Source: Cloacibacillus sp. (GTDB lineage: Bacteria > Synergistota > Synergistia > Synergistales > Synergistaceae). From it: 48,162 nucleotides of DNA. The DNA lies in assembly GCA_036655895.1 (NCBI GenBank), contig JAVVPF010000025.1:1-48162 (forward strand). Direction: 5' to 3'. Under the pieces are notes generated by a model. It did not search any database. It worked only from the letters and a program-made list of their open reading frames with translations, and was not told the origin of the DNA. The translations under genes were made by a program, and so were the position numbers. Positions 25,371-33,460 of the stretch are shown one piece after another (the stretch's first letter is position 1; every line of letters begins with the position of its first letter).

Positions 25371-26873
25371 TTACTTGCCCTTGATCATCTGCGCTTTTAT
25401 GCCCTTCCACAGAGACAGGGCTGTGAAGAATATTATCACGAGGGAGAGCGGGCTTGTCGCCATGCTGCGCAGCAGGTCAAGAACGCTTCCGTGAACCAGC
25501 GACATCGCTCGAGCAAGTTCCCCCTCAGCCATTGTCCCAAGCACAAGGCCCAGTACGAGAGGTTCGCGGGGGACTTCGAAGAATTTCATCAGATAACCCA
25601 GTAGCCCTACGGCCAGCATGATCATTACCTCGACCATAGACATGTTGATGGCGTATGACCCGATCACCGCAAGCCCTATTACCAGAGGCCCCAGTATTGA
25701 CGCGGGGATCTCAATGAGGCGCACGCAAAAACGCGAGATAAAAAGCCCCACGGGCACGAATACAAGATTTGAAACAAACAGGCTCATTATAAAGGTGTAG
25801 ACGACGGCCGCGTTCTCAGTAAAAAGAGTCGGGCCCGGCTTCAAGCCGTGTACCATCAGGCCGCCAAGAAGCACCGCGGAGACGGCGTTGCCGGGGATGC
25901 CCAGCGTCAGCGCAGGCACAAGAGAGCCTCCAACTACCGCGTTGTTCGAAGTTTCAGAGGCGATTATCCCCTGCGGACAGCCCGTGCCGAAGGCCTTTGG
26001 ATCTTTTGAAGATCTCTTCGCGTCGTCATACGCTACAAAGCTTGCGATGCTGCTTCCGGCCCCCGGTATTATGCCGACGATGATGCCTATTACCGTAGAG
26101 CGTATCAGCAGCATATTGTAACGGAATATCTCCATCATCTCTCCGAAGGCGCCCTTTCCGACGGCCCGGCTCTGTTCTACTTTTCCCTTGTTCAAAAGTT
26201 TCAGCGACTCTATGACCTCCGGTATGGAATAGAGGCCTATCAAGGCTATGACGAGAGAAAGCCCGTTATAAAGCTCGGCCACGCCCATTGTGAAACGCAG
26301 GTCGCCAGTGATCGGGTGCATTCCAATGACGCTGAGGAAGAGCCCCAGCGCGCCGGCCCACAGCCCTTTCAGCATGTTTGTCTCAGAGAGCGAAGCGATG
26401 ACGCTCACGCCGAATATAGCCAGCAGAAAATAATCCTGAGAGCCGAATTTCAGCGCAAATTCAGCAAGCGGAGGCGCCAAAAAGAGCAGCGCGAAGATGC
26501 TCAAAAATCCGCCGACCGCGGATGAGGAGGTTGCAAGCGCGATTGCGCGGGACGACTGCCCCTTTTTCGTCATCGGGTAACCGTCAAGCAGCGTACAGCA
26601 GTTTGCCGGAGTTCCCGGGATATTCAGCAAAATGGCGCTGATTGCGCCGGAATAGGTCGAAGAGCAGTAGATAGCGCCAAGCAGCGCAAGCCCAGCGGCG
26701 GGACTCATGCCGAATGTAACGGGGACGAGAAGCGCTACTCCCATGGTGCTGGTAAGCCCGGGCAGCGCGCCTATTATTACGCCGAAAACGGTCCCGGCAA
26801 AGATGAGCCCCAGAATAACTGGGTCGGCTAAAGCTATCGTTCCTTGAACAACGTTGGAAAATATCTGTTCCAT
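25371..26873 (-). CDS. tctA: Tripartite tricarboxylate transporter, large permease TctA
   Basis: 500 residues, about twelve spans, in the cytoplasmic membrane. Typical TctA strings: GTVFGVIIGALPGLTSTMGV near residue 27, GIPGTPANCCTLLDGYPM (a Gly/Pro-rich loop), GIIPGAGSSIASFVAYD and LGIPGNAVSAVLLGGLMVHG. These are the repeated family hairpins. AAAGGAGG lies nine bases before the ATG. It works with the TctB and TctC proteins encoded just upstream. Confidence 0.94.
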   Translation of the reverse strand: MEQIFSNVVQGTIALADPVILGLIFAGTVFGVIIGALPGLTSTMGVALLVPVTFGMSPAAGLALLGAIYCSSTYSGAISAILLNIPGTPANCCTLLDGYPMTKKGQSSRAIALATSSSAVGGFLSIFALLFLAPPLAEFALKFGSQDYFLLAIFGVSVIASLSETNMLKGLWAGALGLFLSVIGMHPITGDLRFTMGVAELYNGLSLVIALIGLYSIPEVIESLKLLNKGKVEQSRAVGKGAFGEMMEIFRYNMLLIRSTVIGIIVGIIPGAGSSIASFVAYDDAKRSSKDPKAFGTGCPQGIIASETSNNAVVGGSLVPALTLGIPGNAVSAVLLGGLMVHGLKPGPTLFTENAAVVYTFIMSLFVSNLVFVPVGLFISRFCVRLIEIPASILGPLVIGLAVIGSYAINMSMVEVMIMLAVGLLGYLMKFFEVPREPLVLGLVLGTMAEGELARAMSLVHGSVLDLLRSMATSPLSLVIIFFTALSLWKGIKAQMIKGK

Positions 26874-26888
26874 AGTTTGGAGCCTCCT

Positions 26889-27326
26889 TTAAAAGAGCAG
26901 TCCCTCGGGCAGACGCAGCCCAAGGAAGGAGATAAAGAGCGCGTAGACCACTCCCAGGAATATCAGTATTGCGGCGGCGGAGGGAAGAAAACGTCTCTCG
27001 CCGAAGAAGAACATTGTAAAGGCCATGAAGGCGACGGTGCTGACAAAATATCCGATGTGCTGTATGGCTATTATGTAGAGCGCGGTAAGGCCGAAGACGA
27101 GGACTGGAAGTTTAAAGGTCTGGATGATGCTGCCGCCGTCTTCCTGTTTTTGAACGTTGTTTTTCAATGTTTTTATTAAAATAAGAATAGAGAAGAAAAC
27201 CATTAAAATGCAGAGAAACCGTGGAAACACAGCGGACTCCGCCGGATAACTGAATGACTGTGCCGCAAGAAGCGTTGATATCACGGTAATGCTGGCTGCG
27301 AAAAAAAGATTTTTATTGACCGTCAT
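26889..27326 (-). CDS. tctB: Tripartite tricarboxylate transporter, small permease TctB
   Basis: 145 residues with four hydrophobic spans, the size and topology of TctB. GAGGGGTGA precedes the ATG. It is followed 15 bases later by tctA and preceded by a GC-rich hairpin that separates it from tctC. The sequence is weakly conserved in this family, so the call leans on the neighbours. Confidence 0.88.
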   Translation of the reverse strand: MTVNKNLFFAASITVISTLLAAQSFSYPAESAVFPRFLCILMVFFSILILIKTLKNNVQKQEDGGSIIQTFKLPVLVFGLTALYIIAIQHIGYFVSTVAFMAFTMFFFGERRFLPSAAAILIFLGVVYALFISFLGLRLPEGLLF

Positions 27327-27355
27327 CAGGTCTCACCCCTCGAAGATATTAAATT

Positions 27356-27375
27356 CCCGCCGCGTGCGCGGCGGG
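27356..27375 (-). other. GC-rich hairpin between tctC and tctB
   Basis: CCCGCCGC (27356-27363) pairs with GCGGCGGG (27368-27375) around a 4-base loop. There is no T-tract on the minus strand, only AATTTAAT. It probably protects the 3' end of the abundant binding-protein message or lowers permease expression rather than ending transcription. Confidence 0.55.
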
Positions 27376-27395
27376 AGGCGTTATCAAACTTTTAG

Positions 27396-28361
27396 TTAAA
27401 AGAGCGATTTGTATTCTTCAACGATCTTGTTGGACTCGTTGACAAGTTTGCCGGATTCTTTCGTACCGATAAATTTAATGATAAGTCCAAGCGACTTAGC
27501 CTGCGCTTTGAACTCAGGATTTTCTGCGACCTTTTTAAACGCCTTTTCAAGCACGGCCACATCTTCAGCTTTGGTCTCCTTAGGCACCGCTACTCCGCGC
27601 AGCGCGGTGCCCGCCGACGGTATCTTGACTTTAAAAACGGACTTCGAAGACTTGATGTCGACGCCGTCTATTTTGCCGTCATAGAACATGACGAGAGGTA
27701 CGATCCTTCCTGCTTCAAGATGGGAGACCGCGGCGCTGAGTGTAGTGAGGGTGACGTCGACCTGTTTGCCAAGCAGCGCGGTGAGCGCGGGGCCAGAGCC
27801 GCTGTAGGGAACGAAGTTTGCTTCCATTTTCAACACTTTGCAGTTGATGAGGTGCTGGAGCTGTACGTTGCTCTGAGGACCGTCGCCCGCGACATTCAAT
27901 TTGCCGGGGTTTTTCTTTGCGAAATCGACTATTTCAGCTGCGTCTTTGAATTTGCTGTCTTTATTCACTACCCAGATGAGAGGGTCTATTTGGAAGTTGC
28001 ATACATATTTGAAATCATCAAGACTGAACGGAACGTTCGGGCGCAGCGCCTTTACAAGGACCATAGAGGGCTGGCTTGTCGCGCCCATTGTGTAGCCGTC
28101 GGGACGCGCCTTTGCGAGCGCGGTCCATCCTATCTGTCCGCCCGCGCCGGGTTTGTTTTCAACGACGAGAGCCTGCCCGAGAGCCGGCGTCATATATTTC
28201 GCAACGAGCCTGATGACAATGTCATTGCCGCCGCCGGGAGAGAACGGAACTATGACGGAGACGGGCTTCGTCGGGAAAGCGGCCGCAAAAGAGGCGGCTG
28301 CCGGGCACATCATCAACGCAAGAGCCATAACAATAACGAAAGACTTAAACATTTTTTTCAT
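27396..28361 (-). CDS. tctC: Tripartite tricarboxylate transporter binding protein TctC (Bug family)
   Basis: 321 residues from the ATG with GGAGG seven bases before; an upstream extension is ignored. A signal peptide (KSFVIVMALALMMCPAAASF) precedes the mature start near AFPTKPVSVIVPFSPGGG. Family marks: PFSPGGGNDIVIRLVA, VVENKPGAGGQIGW and ARPDGYTMG. It binds an organic acid, or similar ligand, outside the membrane and hands it to TctA/B. The ligand is not readable. The gene before it encodes an M29/NicX-like hydrolase, which may act on the imported compound. Confidence 0.93.
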   Translation of the reverse strand: MKKMFKSFVIVMALALMMCPAAASFAAAFPTKPVSVIVPFSPGGGNDIVIRLVAKYMTPALGQALVVENKPGAGGQIGWTALAKARPDGYTMGATSQPSMVLVKALRPNVPFSLDDFKYVCNFQIDPLIWVVNKDSKFKDAAEIVDFAKKNPGKLNVAGDGPQSNVQLQHLINCKVLKMEANFVPYSGSGPALTALLGKQVDVTLTTLSAAVSHLEAGRIVPLVMFYDGKIDGVDIKSSKSVFKVKIPSAGTALRGVAVPKETKAEDVAVLEKAFKKVAENPEFKAQAKSLGLIIKFIGTKESGKLVNESNKIVEEYKSLF

Positions 28362-28407
28362 AATGGATCCTCCTCGTTTTATTTGATACTGCATATTTAA
28401 AAAATTC

Positions 28408-29361
28408 TTATAGGTTTACCTTGCGGCCTTCGACCAGCTTCACGCCGTCCACTTCTATGGTAGGCTCCCACATCAGCAGGTCGTAGTGCGTCGGCGCTTT
28501 TACCGTGCCGCCCAGTGTGATGCTGGTGCCTATGCCGATGTGCGCCGTGGGGATGACTCCTTCGTCTTCGAGCATTATTCCGCAGAGCCTGCATTTTGGG
28601 TTCAGCCCGAGGCCAAGTTCCGCGATATTGTAGCAGTTGGGGTCATTGTGGCTTGCGAGGTCCTTTTTCAGAACTTCCGCCTGTTTGCCGCCCGTGATGT
28701 TCGTTATCATGCCGTCTTTCACGTCGACTATGACGGGTTCGTTCAGCACACCTATGCCAAGATAGGGGATGCTTGCGTCCGCTACGATCCTGCCGTTTGC
28801 GGAACCTTCGACCGGCGACGAGTTTGCCTCGATCGTGGGGATGGTTGAAAATTCTCCCGGCTCTACGACGCAGTAAAGAGCGTTTCCGCGGCGTCCCGTT
28901 ATGTCAAGCCAGAGGTCTGTTCCGCCCGGCGTCGTCACATGCACGCGTTTTCCTTTTGCGAAGGCGTCCGCTACGCCCTTGCATATCGGCTTGATGGCGC
29001 GGAAGTCCGCCTCGATGCCGCCTGAAATGAGCATATCTTCGGTAAAGTCCGTCAGCACCAGTATGCGCGCTCCATGCTCCGCGGCCTCTTTGACCGCGAA
29101 GGTGTGTGTGACCGAATAGCTGACGGGGATGAGGATGACGTCGGCGTTTTTCATGCTTTCGGCGATCAGCTTCGGCGGTTCTTCTCCCGCCCTGCGGCGA
29201 GGCTTCATGACGCTCACCACTACCTCCGCGCCGCGTTCCACGGCCGCCGCCGCGAGCACCTTGGCAATTTTTTCCTGGACCATGTCCGTAACGATGAGCA
29301 CCGATTCTCCCGCTTTCAGAGAGACGCAGTTGTCCATGATCGTCTTGGCCCCCTGGAGCAT
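28408..29361 (-). CDS. M29 aminopeptidase / NicX-like metal-dependent hydrolase
   Basis: 317 residues from the ATG with AAGGAA six bases before (MLQGAKTIMDN); in-frame ATG 29376 and GTG 29391 are alternatives. The layout resembles the thermophilic M29 aminopeptidases and the 2,5-dihydroxypyridine dioxygenase NicX. Candidate metal ligands are in ANSSPVEGSANG and GVLNEPVIVD, the AELGLGLNPKC region and GVIPTAHIGIGTS. An oxygenase is implausible in an anaerobe, so peptidase or other hydrolase activity is favoured. It heads the tctCBA unit, 46 bases before tctC, and is divergent from a FadR-type regulator. The arrangement suggests processing of the transported substrate. Confidence 0.75.
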   Translation of the reverse strand: MLQGAKTIMDNCVSLKAGESVLIVTDMVQEKIAKVLAAAAVERGAEVVVSVMKPRRRAGEEPPKLIAESMKNADVILIPVSYSVTHTFAVKEAAEHGARILVLTDFTEDMLISGGIEADFRAIKPICKGVADAFAKGKRVHVTTPGGTDLWLDITGRRGNALYCVVEPGEFSTIPTIEANSSPVEGSANGRIVADASIPYLGIGVLNEPVIVDVKDGMITNITGGKQAEVLKKDLASHNDPNCYNIAELGLGLNPKCRLCGIMLEDEGVIPTAHIGIGTSITLGGTVKAPTHYDLLMWEPTIEVDGVKLVEGRKVNL

Positions 29362-29453
29362 TAGGCATTCCTTCATTTCCAAATAAACCACTCCCCTGTT
29401 CCCTTGATAATAAAAACACTTTAGTGCGCCTGTTGGCTTTAAATAACTTATTA

Positions 29454-29466
29454 TAGTATAATACTA
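29454..29466. promoter_or_regulatory. Palindrome between the hydrolase-tct unit and its divergent regulator
   Basis: TAGTATAATACTA is a perfect 13-bp palindrome in the 240-base divergent region. FadR-type regulators bind short palindromes with GT...AC half-sites, which this has (GT-N5-AC). It is the best operator candidate for the gene at 29604. Confidence 0.45.
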
Positions 29467-29603
29467 CAATCATACAAATATATGTCAAGAGGCAAAATTT
29501 ATTTTGGCTGACGGCGTATTATTTAAGAAAAGATGTAATAAAATATATTAAGCTGTATCATGTTGATGACCACCGGCGCACGGCTTGGAAAGAGGTTTTA
29601 TTT

Positions 29604-30341
29604 ATGAGGGCGACAGAGACAATGCAAAGTGCAAACTTAATGCCGTTGAGAGGTGAAAGGCTTTCCTCTCAAATCTCAAAACTGATATTGGCGGAAATAC
29701 AATCCGGTCAGCTCTCGACGGGGGACAAGCTGCCGCCTGAAACGGAGCTTGCGCAGAAATACGGCGTCAGCAGGACGATCCTGCGCGAAGCGATCGCGAG
29801 CCTTAAAAACGACGACATCCTTGAATCGAAGCAGGGACGCGGCATCATAGTAAAGAATCCGCGCGGACGGCAGGCCTTTCGATTCTCCGACGTCTTTGAG
29901 AAGGTCTCTATGGATGAAGTGAATTATTTTTATGAGATGCGTGCGCTGCTTGAGTCCGAAGCGGCGGGGCTGGCGGCCATGAGGCGCACCGATTCCGATA
30001 TGGAGGAAATCTGCGCGGCGCTGGCCGGAATGGAAAACGCGGTCAGCCAAAACGCGCTCGGGGCGCAGGAGCACGACCGTTATAACGCGGCCATAGCGGC
30101 CGCAAGCCATAACCCGGTGCTCATAGAATTTCTTTCGTTTTTGCAGTACAAGCTCCACGATCTTGCGAAGGAGCTGCGCATCCGCACAATGTCCTCTCCT
30201 GAGAGGGCCCACGCCGTGCTTGCGGAACATAAGCAGGTGGTGGACAGAATATCCGGGAAGGATCCCGCGGGCGCACAGCTTGCCGTGCTGACCCATTTAA
30301 AAAACGCGGCGGAGCGCGCCGGCATAAAAATCTACGATTAG
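29604..30341 (+). CDS. FadR/FCD family GntR regulator
   Basis: 245 residues with AAAGAGGT seven bases before the ATG. The winged helix (about residues 18-85) reads PPETELAQKYGVSRTILREA then LESKQGRGIIV. The helical FCD ligand domain follows, with EHDRYNAAIAAASHNPVL and EHKQVV supplying the usual acidic/His metal-ligand set. It is divergent from the hydrolase-tctCBA unit and most likely represses it until the substrate or a breakdown product is present. Confidence 0.88.
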   Translation: MRATETMQSANLMPLRGERLSSQISKLILAEIQSGQLSTGDKLPPETELAQKYGVSRTILREAIASLKNDDILESKQGRGIIVKNPRGRQAFRFSDVFEKVSMDEVNYFYEMRALLESEAAGLAAMRRTDSDMEEICAALAGMENAVSQNALGAQEHDRYNAAIAAASHNPVLIEFLSFLQYKLHDLAKELRIRTMSSPERAHAVLAEHKQVVDRISGKDPAGAQLAVLTHLKNAAERAGIKIYD

Positions 30342-30373
30342 TCGTTAACGAGCCGCTCCTAGCGCGGCCAAAA

Positions 30374-30405
30374 CAATAGCGGAGGCCAAACGGCCTCCGC
30401 TATTG
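30374..30405. terminator. Bidirectional terminator
   Basis: A 14-bp perfect stem, CAATAGCGGAGGCC with GGCCTCCGCTATTG, and a 4-base loop. On the minus strand it is followed by TTTT, and on the plus strand by CCTTT. It serves the FadR-type gene and the ACT gene, which converge here. Confidence 0.85.
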
Positions 30406-30433
30406 CCTTTAGCAAATCATATCGATTTATAAT

Positions 30434-30871
30434 TTACAAATTATACATATCTTCCTGCGCGGTGATGTTTATTCCTTTTTGCGCGAGCAGATCCGCCGCT
30501 TTTTCTATGTTCTTGTCGGCTACGCGGAAAACCATGTAGGCGGCCTGATCTTTTCTTGTTGTGAAGGCGTAGCTGTATTCGATGTTTATCTCGCCCTCCG
30601 TAAGCGCGGCTAAAATGTCAGTCAGCGCGCCGGGACGGTCTGGCACCTCGACGGCGAGCACAGGGGTGACGGCGGAGATTTTGCCGGCCTCTTTCAGCAC
30701 CTGCTGCGCGTGTTCGGGGTCGCTCACTATGGTGCGCAGCACGCCGAAATCTGCGGCCTCCGCGAGAGAAAGGGCCCTCATGTCGATGCCGTTTGCGCGA
30801 AGCAGCTCGACGAACTGCGCCAGCTTGCCGGGCTTGTTTTCAAGAAATACCGAAATCTGTTTGACTGTCAT
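30434..30871 (-). CDS. Tandem ACT-domain protein
   Basis: 145 residues from the ATG of MTVKQISVF, with AAGGGGGA seven bases before; an ATG 18 bases upstream overlaps that site. Two ACT domains: residues 1-65 (ISVFLENKPGKLAQFVELL) and 70-140 (LAVEVPDRPGALTDILAAL). ACT proteins bind amino acids. A two-ACT protein of this size is regularly found next to phenylacetate-CoA ligase and indolepyruvate oxidoreductase genes, and probably senses an aromatic or branched amino acid. It follows paaK by 31 bases. Confidence 0.88.
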   Translation of the reverse strand: MTVKQISVFLENKPGKLAQFVELLRANGIDMRALSLAEAADFGVLRTIVSDPEHAQQVLKEAGKISAVTPVLAVEVPDRPGALTDILAALTEGEINIEYSYAFTTRKDQAAYMVFRVADKNIEKAADLLAQKGINITAQEDMYNL

Positions 30872-30902
30872 TTTATTTTCCCCCTTCATAGCTGATCTCC
30901 TC

Positions 30903-32210
30903 CTAGTATAACTTACGATTGTCTATTACGCGAACGGCCTTGCCTTCGCTGCGCGGGATGCTCTTAGGCTCGACGAGGTGCACCTTGGCGAAAATTCCGA
31001 GGAAGCCCTTGACCGCGTTGACCAGCGTTTTTTCGCGCGTTGTGATCTCGCTCACGTTGTCGCTGAACATCTCCTGCGTCATCTCGACGTTGATGTCAAG
31101 CGTATCGGAGGTGCCGACGCGGTTGACGACTATCTGGTAGTTCGGCGAATAGCCGTTGTCGATGAGCACTGTCTCTATCTGCGACGGGAATACGTTGACG
31201 CCCTTTATGATGAGCATGTCGTCGCTTCTGCCCATCGGCTTCGCCATGCGCGCGTGCGTGCGTCCGCAGGCGCACGGCTCGTGGTTCAGCACGCAGATGT
31301 CGCGCGTGCGGTAGCGTATCATCGGAAAGGCTTCCTTTGAGATGCTGGTGAAGACTAGCTCGCCTTTTTCTCCGTCGGGCAGAGTCTCTCCAGTGTTGGG
31401 GTCGATTATCTCCGCGATGAAGTGATCTTCGTTGATGTGCATCCCCTGCTGCGCGCAGCACTCATAGCTGACGCCGGGGCCTGCTATCTCAGTCAGTCCG
31501 TATATGTCGTAGGCTTTGATGCCAAGCTTTTCTTCGATGTCATGGCGCATCTCCTCCGTCCACGCCTCAGCTCCGAATATTCCGGCCTTCAGTTTTATCG
31601 TGCCGCGAAGGTTTTTTTCGGTGATCGTCTCGGCAAGGAAGGCGGCGTAGGAGGGCGTGCAGCAGAGTATGGTGGAGCCCAAGTCCTGCATGAACTGTAT
31701 CTGGCGCTCCGTCGAGCCGGAGGACATCGGAAGCGTCAGCGCTCCCACCTTGTGCGAGCCGCCGTGAAGCCCCAGTCCCCCGGTGAATAGGCCGTAGCCG
31801 TAGGAGATGTGCACGACGTCCTCCTTTGTGCCGCCCGCCGCCATTATTGCGCGCGCGCAGCAGTCGTCCCACATGTCGAGGTCGTTCTGCGTGTAAAAGG
31901 CGATTACGCGCTTTCCGGTTGTGCCGCTGGTTGACTGTATGCGCTTGCAGTCGGCAAGCGGCGCGCAAAGCAGGCCGTAGGGGTATGCTTCGCGGAGGTC
32001 GTCCTTTTTGATGAACGGCAGTTTGTGAAGGTCGCAGAGGCCTTTGATGTCGGCCGGAGTGACGCCGTGCTCGTCCATCTTGGCCCGGTAATAGGGCGAG
32101 TTTTCGTAAGCGCGCGCGACAGTTTTGACGAGCCGTTCGCTCTGCCATTCTCGTATTTGTTCTCTTGACGCACATTCGATCTCAGGTTGGTAGCAGTTTG
32201 TTTTTTGCAT
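30903..32210 (-). CDS. paaK: Phenylacetate-CoA ligase family protein
   Basis: 435 residues from the ATG of MQKTNCYQPE. This is the usual length; the open frame upstream covers the terminator and is noncoding. It makes aryl-CoA from arylacetate, CoA and ATP. Marks: the phosphate loop STSGTTGKRV, YGLTEIAGPGVSYEC, RYRTRDICVLNHEPCACGRTH and GRSDDMLIIKGVNVFPSQIE. In anaerobic amino-acid fermenters this AMP-forming ligase is run in the direction of ATP formation or used to activate arylacetates from Phe, Tyr and Trp breakdown (known of the family; direction inferred). It is preceded by a leader ORF and terminator. Confidence 0.92.
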   Translation of the reverse strand: MQKTNCYQPEIECASREQIREWQSERLVKTVARAYENSPYYRAKMDEHGVTPADIKGLCDLHKLPFIKKDDLREAYPYGLLCAPLADCKRIQSTSGTTGKRVIAFYTQNDLDMWDDCCARAIMAAGGTKEDVVHISYGYGLFTGGLGLHGGSHKVGALTLPMSSGSTERQIQFMQDLGSTILCCTPSYAAFLAETITEKNLRGTIKLKAGIFGAEAWTEEMRHDIEEKLGIKAYDIYGLTEIAGPGVSYECCAQQGMHINEDHFIAEIIDPNTGETLPDGEKGELVFTSISKEAFPMIRYRTRDICVLNHEPCACGRTHARMAKPMGRSDDMLIIKGVNVFPSQIETVLIDNGYSPNYQIVVNRVGTSDTLDINVEMTQEMFSDNVSEITTREKTLVNAVKGFLGIFAKVHLVEPKSIPRSEGKAVRVIDNRKLY

Positions 32211-32270
32211 ATCGTTCACATTTCCCTTCCATGTTCTTTTTGTAATATTTTTTATCCGCTGGCAAGCAGC

Positions 32271-32305
32271 AAAAAAGCAGGGCCCGCAAATCACGGACCC
32301 TGCTT
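32271..32305 (-). terminator. Intrinsic terminator in the paaK leader (candidate attenuator)
   Basis: On the minus strand AAGCAGGGTCCG pairs with CGGGCCCTGCTT (12 bp, one G-T pair) around a 7-base loop, followed by a run of T. It stands between the paaK promoter (32496-32523) and the gene, so it must be conditional for paaK to be expressed. The 5' arm (GGTCCGTG) can instead pair, with wobbles, with CGCGGGCC inside the leader ORF, a possible antiterminator. Confidence 0.8.
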
Positions 32306-32346
32306 CAACGATAACCACGCTACGCTAGATTCTCAAACTTTATGAA

Positions 32347-32445
32347 TCAGGCGATCTTCGCGCGGACTCTCGTGAAGAGGCCCGCGCCGGTAAAGGAGAA
32401 CCGCGTGACATGATTCTTTGTTGATGATGTTGTCATATTCGTCAT
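32347..32445 (-). CDS. Leader peptide of the paaK-ACT operon, 32 aa
   Basis: A short ORF beginning MTNMTTSSTKNH and ending FTRVRAKIA, preceded by AGGGGAG at seven bases and sited about 45 bases after the -10 of a consensus promoter. It stops 41 bases before the terminator hairpin at 32271-32305. Its middle (RFSFTGAGLF) has three Phe codons within nine, and the coding region can fold into GCGCGGGC/GTCCGCGC. Phe is a plausible control amino acid for an arylacetate pathway, but the codon signal is weak. The ORF has good translation signals and the position of a classic attenuator peptide. I know of no described family that matches. Confidence 0.65.
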   Translation of the reverse strand: MTNMTTSSTKNHVTRFSFTGAGLFTRVRAKIA

Positions 32446-32478
32446 GCCCTGGCTCCCCTTCCCTGAAATATCAACTTG

Positions 32479-32523
32479 ATTTCCTGTTGTTGGAAATTTT
32501 AGCACTTGAAAATCATTTGTCAA
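32479..32523 (-). promoter_or_regulatory. Promoter of the leader-paaK-ACT operon with an operator-like repeat
   Basis: On the minus strand TTGACA (32518-32523), 16 bases, TAAAAT (32496-32501). ATTTCC-N7-GGAAAT (32479-32497) is a perfect inverted repeat overlapping the -10 and the start site. Its half-sites resemble the TGGAAAT half of known IclR boxes. The divergent gene encodes an IclR protein. Confidence 0.65.
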
Positions 32524-32581
32524 CCAACACCGTAAAATTTGTCGCGTCTTGCGCGAGGAGAAAGAATCTCAGTTCACGCAT

Positions 32582-32599
32582 GATATAATTTATTATATC
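32582..32599 (+). promoter_or_regulatory. 18-bp perfect palindrome at the IclR gene promoter
   Basis: GATATAAT-N2-ATTATATC contains a perfect TATAAT (32584-32589) and lies 37 bases before the IclR start. No good -35 is visible. It is a likely site of autoregulation. Confidence 0.5.
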
Positions 32600-32635
32600 C
32601 GGCGTTTATGTAAAGACAAAGGGGGCGGCGGTCTG

Positions 32636-33397
32636 ATGGAGGATCATGTCAGGGTCATTGAGCGGGTCTTTGATATAATCGAGCTTCTCGCGCAGGCGCA
32701 GGAGCCGATGTCTCTCACTGACATCGTTAAAAGAAGCGGCATAAGCAAAACGACGGTCTATCGCCTTTTGCAGACGATGTGCAGCCGCTGCTATGTCGAA
32801 AAGGACAAGGACAACTGCTACACCGTTGGGCCGAAGCTCATCGAGGCGGCCAGCTGCCACATCATCGGCCTTGAGCTGCAAACGGAGTCAAAGCCGATAC
32901 TGGCCGAGCTGCGCCGCAGGCTTAATCTTTCCGTGCATCTTGGCATACTTGACGGGCATGAGATCGTATATCTTGAGAAGATGGACATCTACCCGACGAT
33001 GCGGCTTTATACGCAGGTGGGCTATCGTTCTCCAGCCTACTGTTCCTCGATGGGCAAGTGTCTGCTGTCGTGCCTTTCCGGCTCCGAGCTTGAGAAAGCG
33101 CTCTTTGCCTGCCCCTTCGAACGTTTCACGCCGCACACCGTGACAAATTTCCACGACTTCAAAAAGCTGCTGAAGGGCGTGCGCGAAAGGGGCTGGGCGA
33201 TGGACGATCAGGAATATCTCCTTGAGCACCGCTGCGTCGGCGCGCCCGTCTTCGATTACCGCGGAGACGCCATAGCCTCCGTCAGCGCAAGCGGGACTAC
33301 GGCTGAGATAACGGACGAACGGCTGCCCTCCGTAATCGAAGAGGTGAAGCGCGCAGCGGGCCGGCTCTCGCAGCGGATGGGTTACATAGAAGAATGA
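32636..33397 (+). CDS. IclR family transcriptional regulator
   Basis: 253 residues from the ATG of MEDHVRVIE, with AAAGGGGG ten bases upstream; earlier in-frame starts would cover the palindrome and promoter. The N-terminal winged helix (residues 7-70) includes MSLTDIVKRSGISKTTVYRL. The C-terminal effector domain has the family pattern (VHLGILDGHEIVYLEKMD, SSMGKCLLSCLSG, DDQEYLLEHRCVGAPVFDYR). It is divergent from the leader-paaK-ACT operon and probably controls it in response to an aromatic acid (inference). Confidence 0.9.
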   Translation: MEDHVRVIERVFDIIELLAQAQEPMSLTDIVKRSGISKTTVYRLLQTMCSRCYVEKDKDNCYTVGPKLIEAASCHIIGLELQTESKPILAELRRRLNLSVHLGILDGHEIVYLEKMDIYPTMRLYTQVGYRSPAYCSSMGKCLLSCLSGSELEKALFACPFERFTPHTVTNFHDFKKLLKGVRERGWAMDDQEYLLEHRCVGAPVFDYRGDAIASVSASGTTAEITDERLPSVIEEVKRAAGRLSQRMGYIEE

Positions 33398-33399
33398 TA

Positions 33400-33435
33400 A
33401 AAAGCCGGCCCTCCGATGCAGGAGGGCCGGCTTTT
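33400..33435. terminator. Bidirectional terminator between the IclR and aldehyde dehydrogenase genes
   Basis: A 15-bp perfect stem, AAAAGCCGGCCCTCC with GGAGGGCCGGCTTTT, and a 6-base loop. A and T tracts on both sides suit both convergent genes. Confidence 0.9.
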
Positions 33436-33460
33436 ATTTGCGGCTGCGCGCCGCGCGCTG

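Noticed and set aside
28408-29361. Oxygen-dependent dihydroxypyridine dioxygenase (NicX) function
   Set aside because: The surrounding metabolism is anaerobic; only overall family similarity supports it, so hydrolase activity is preferred.
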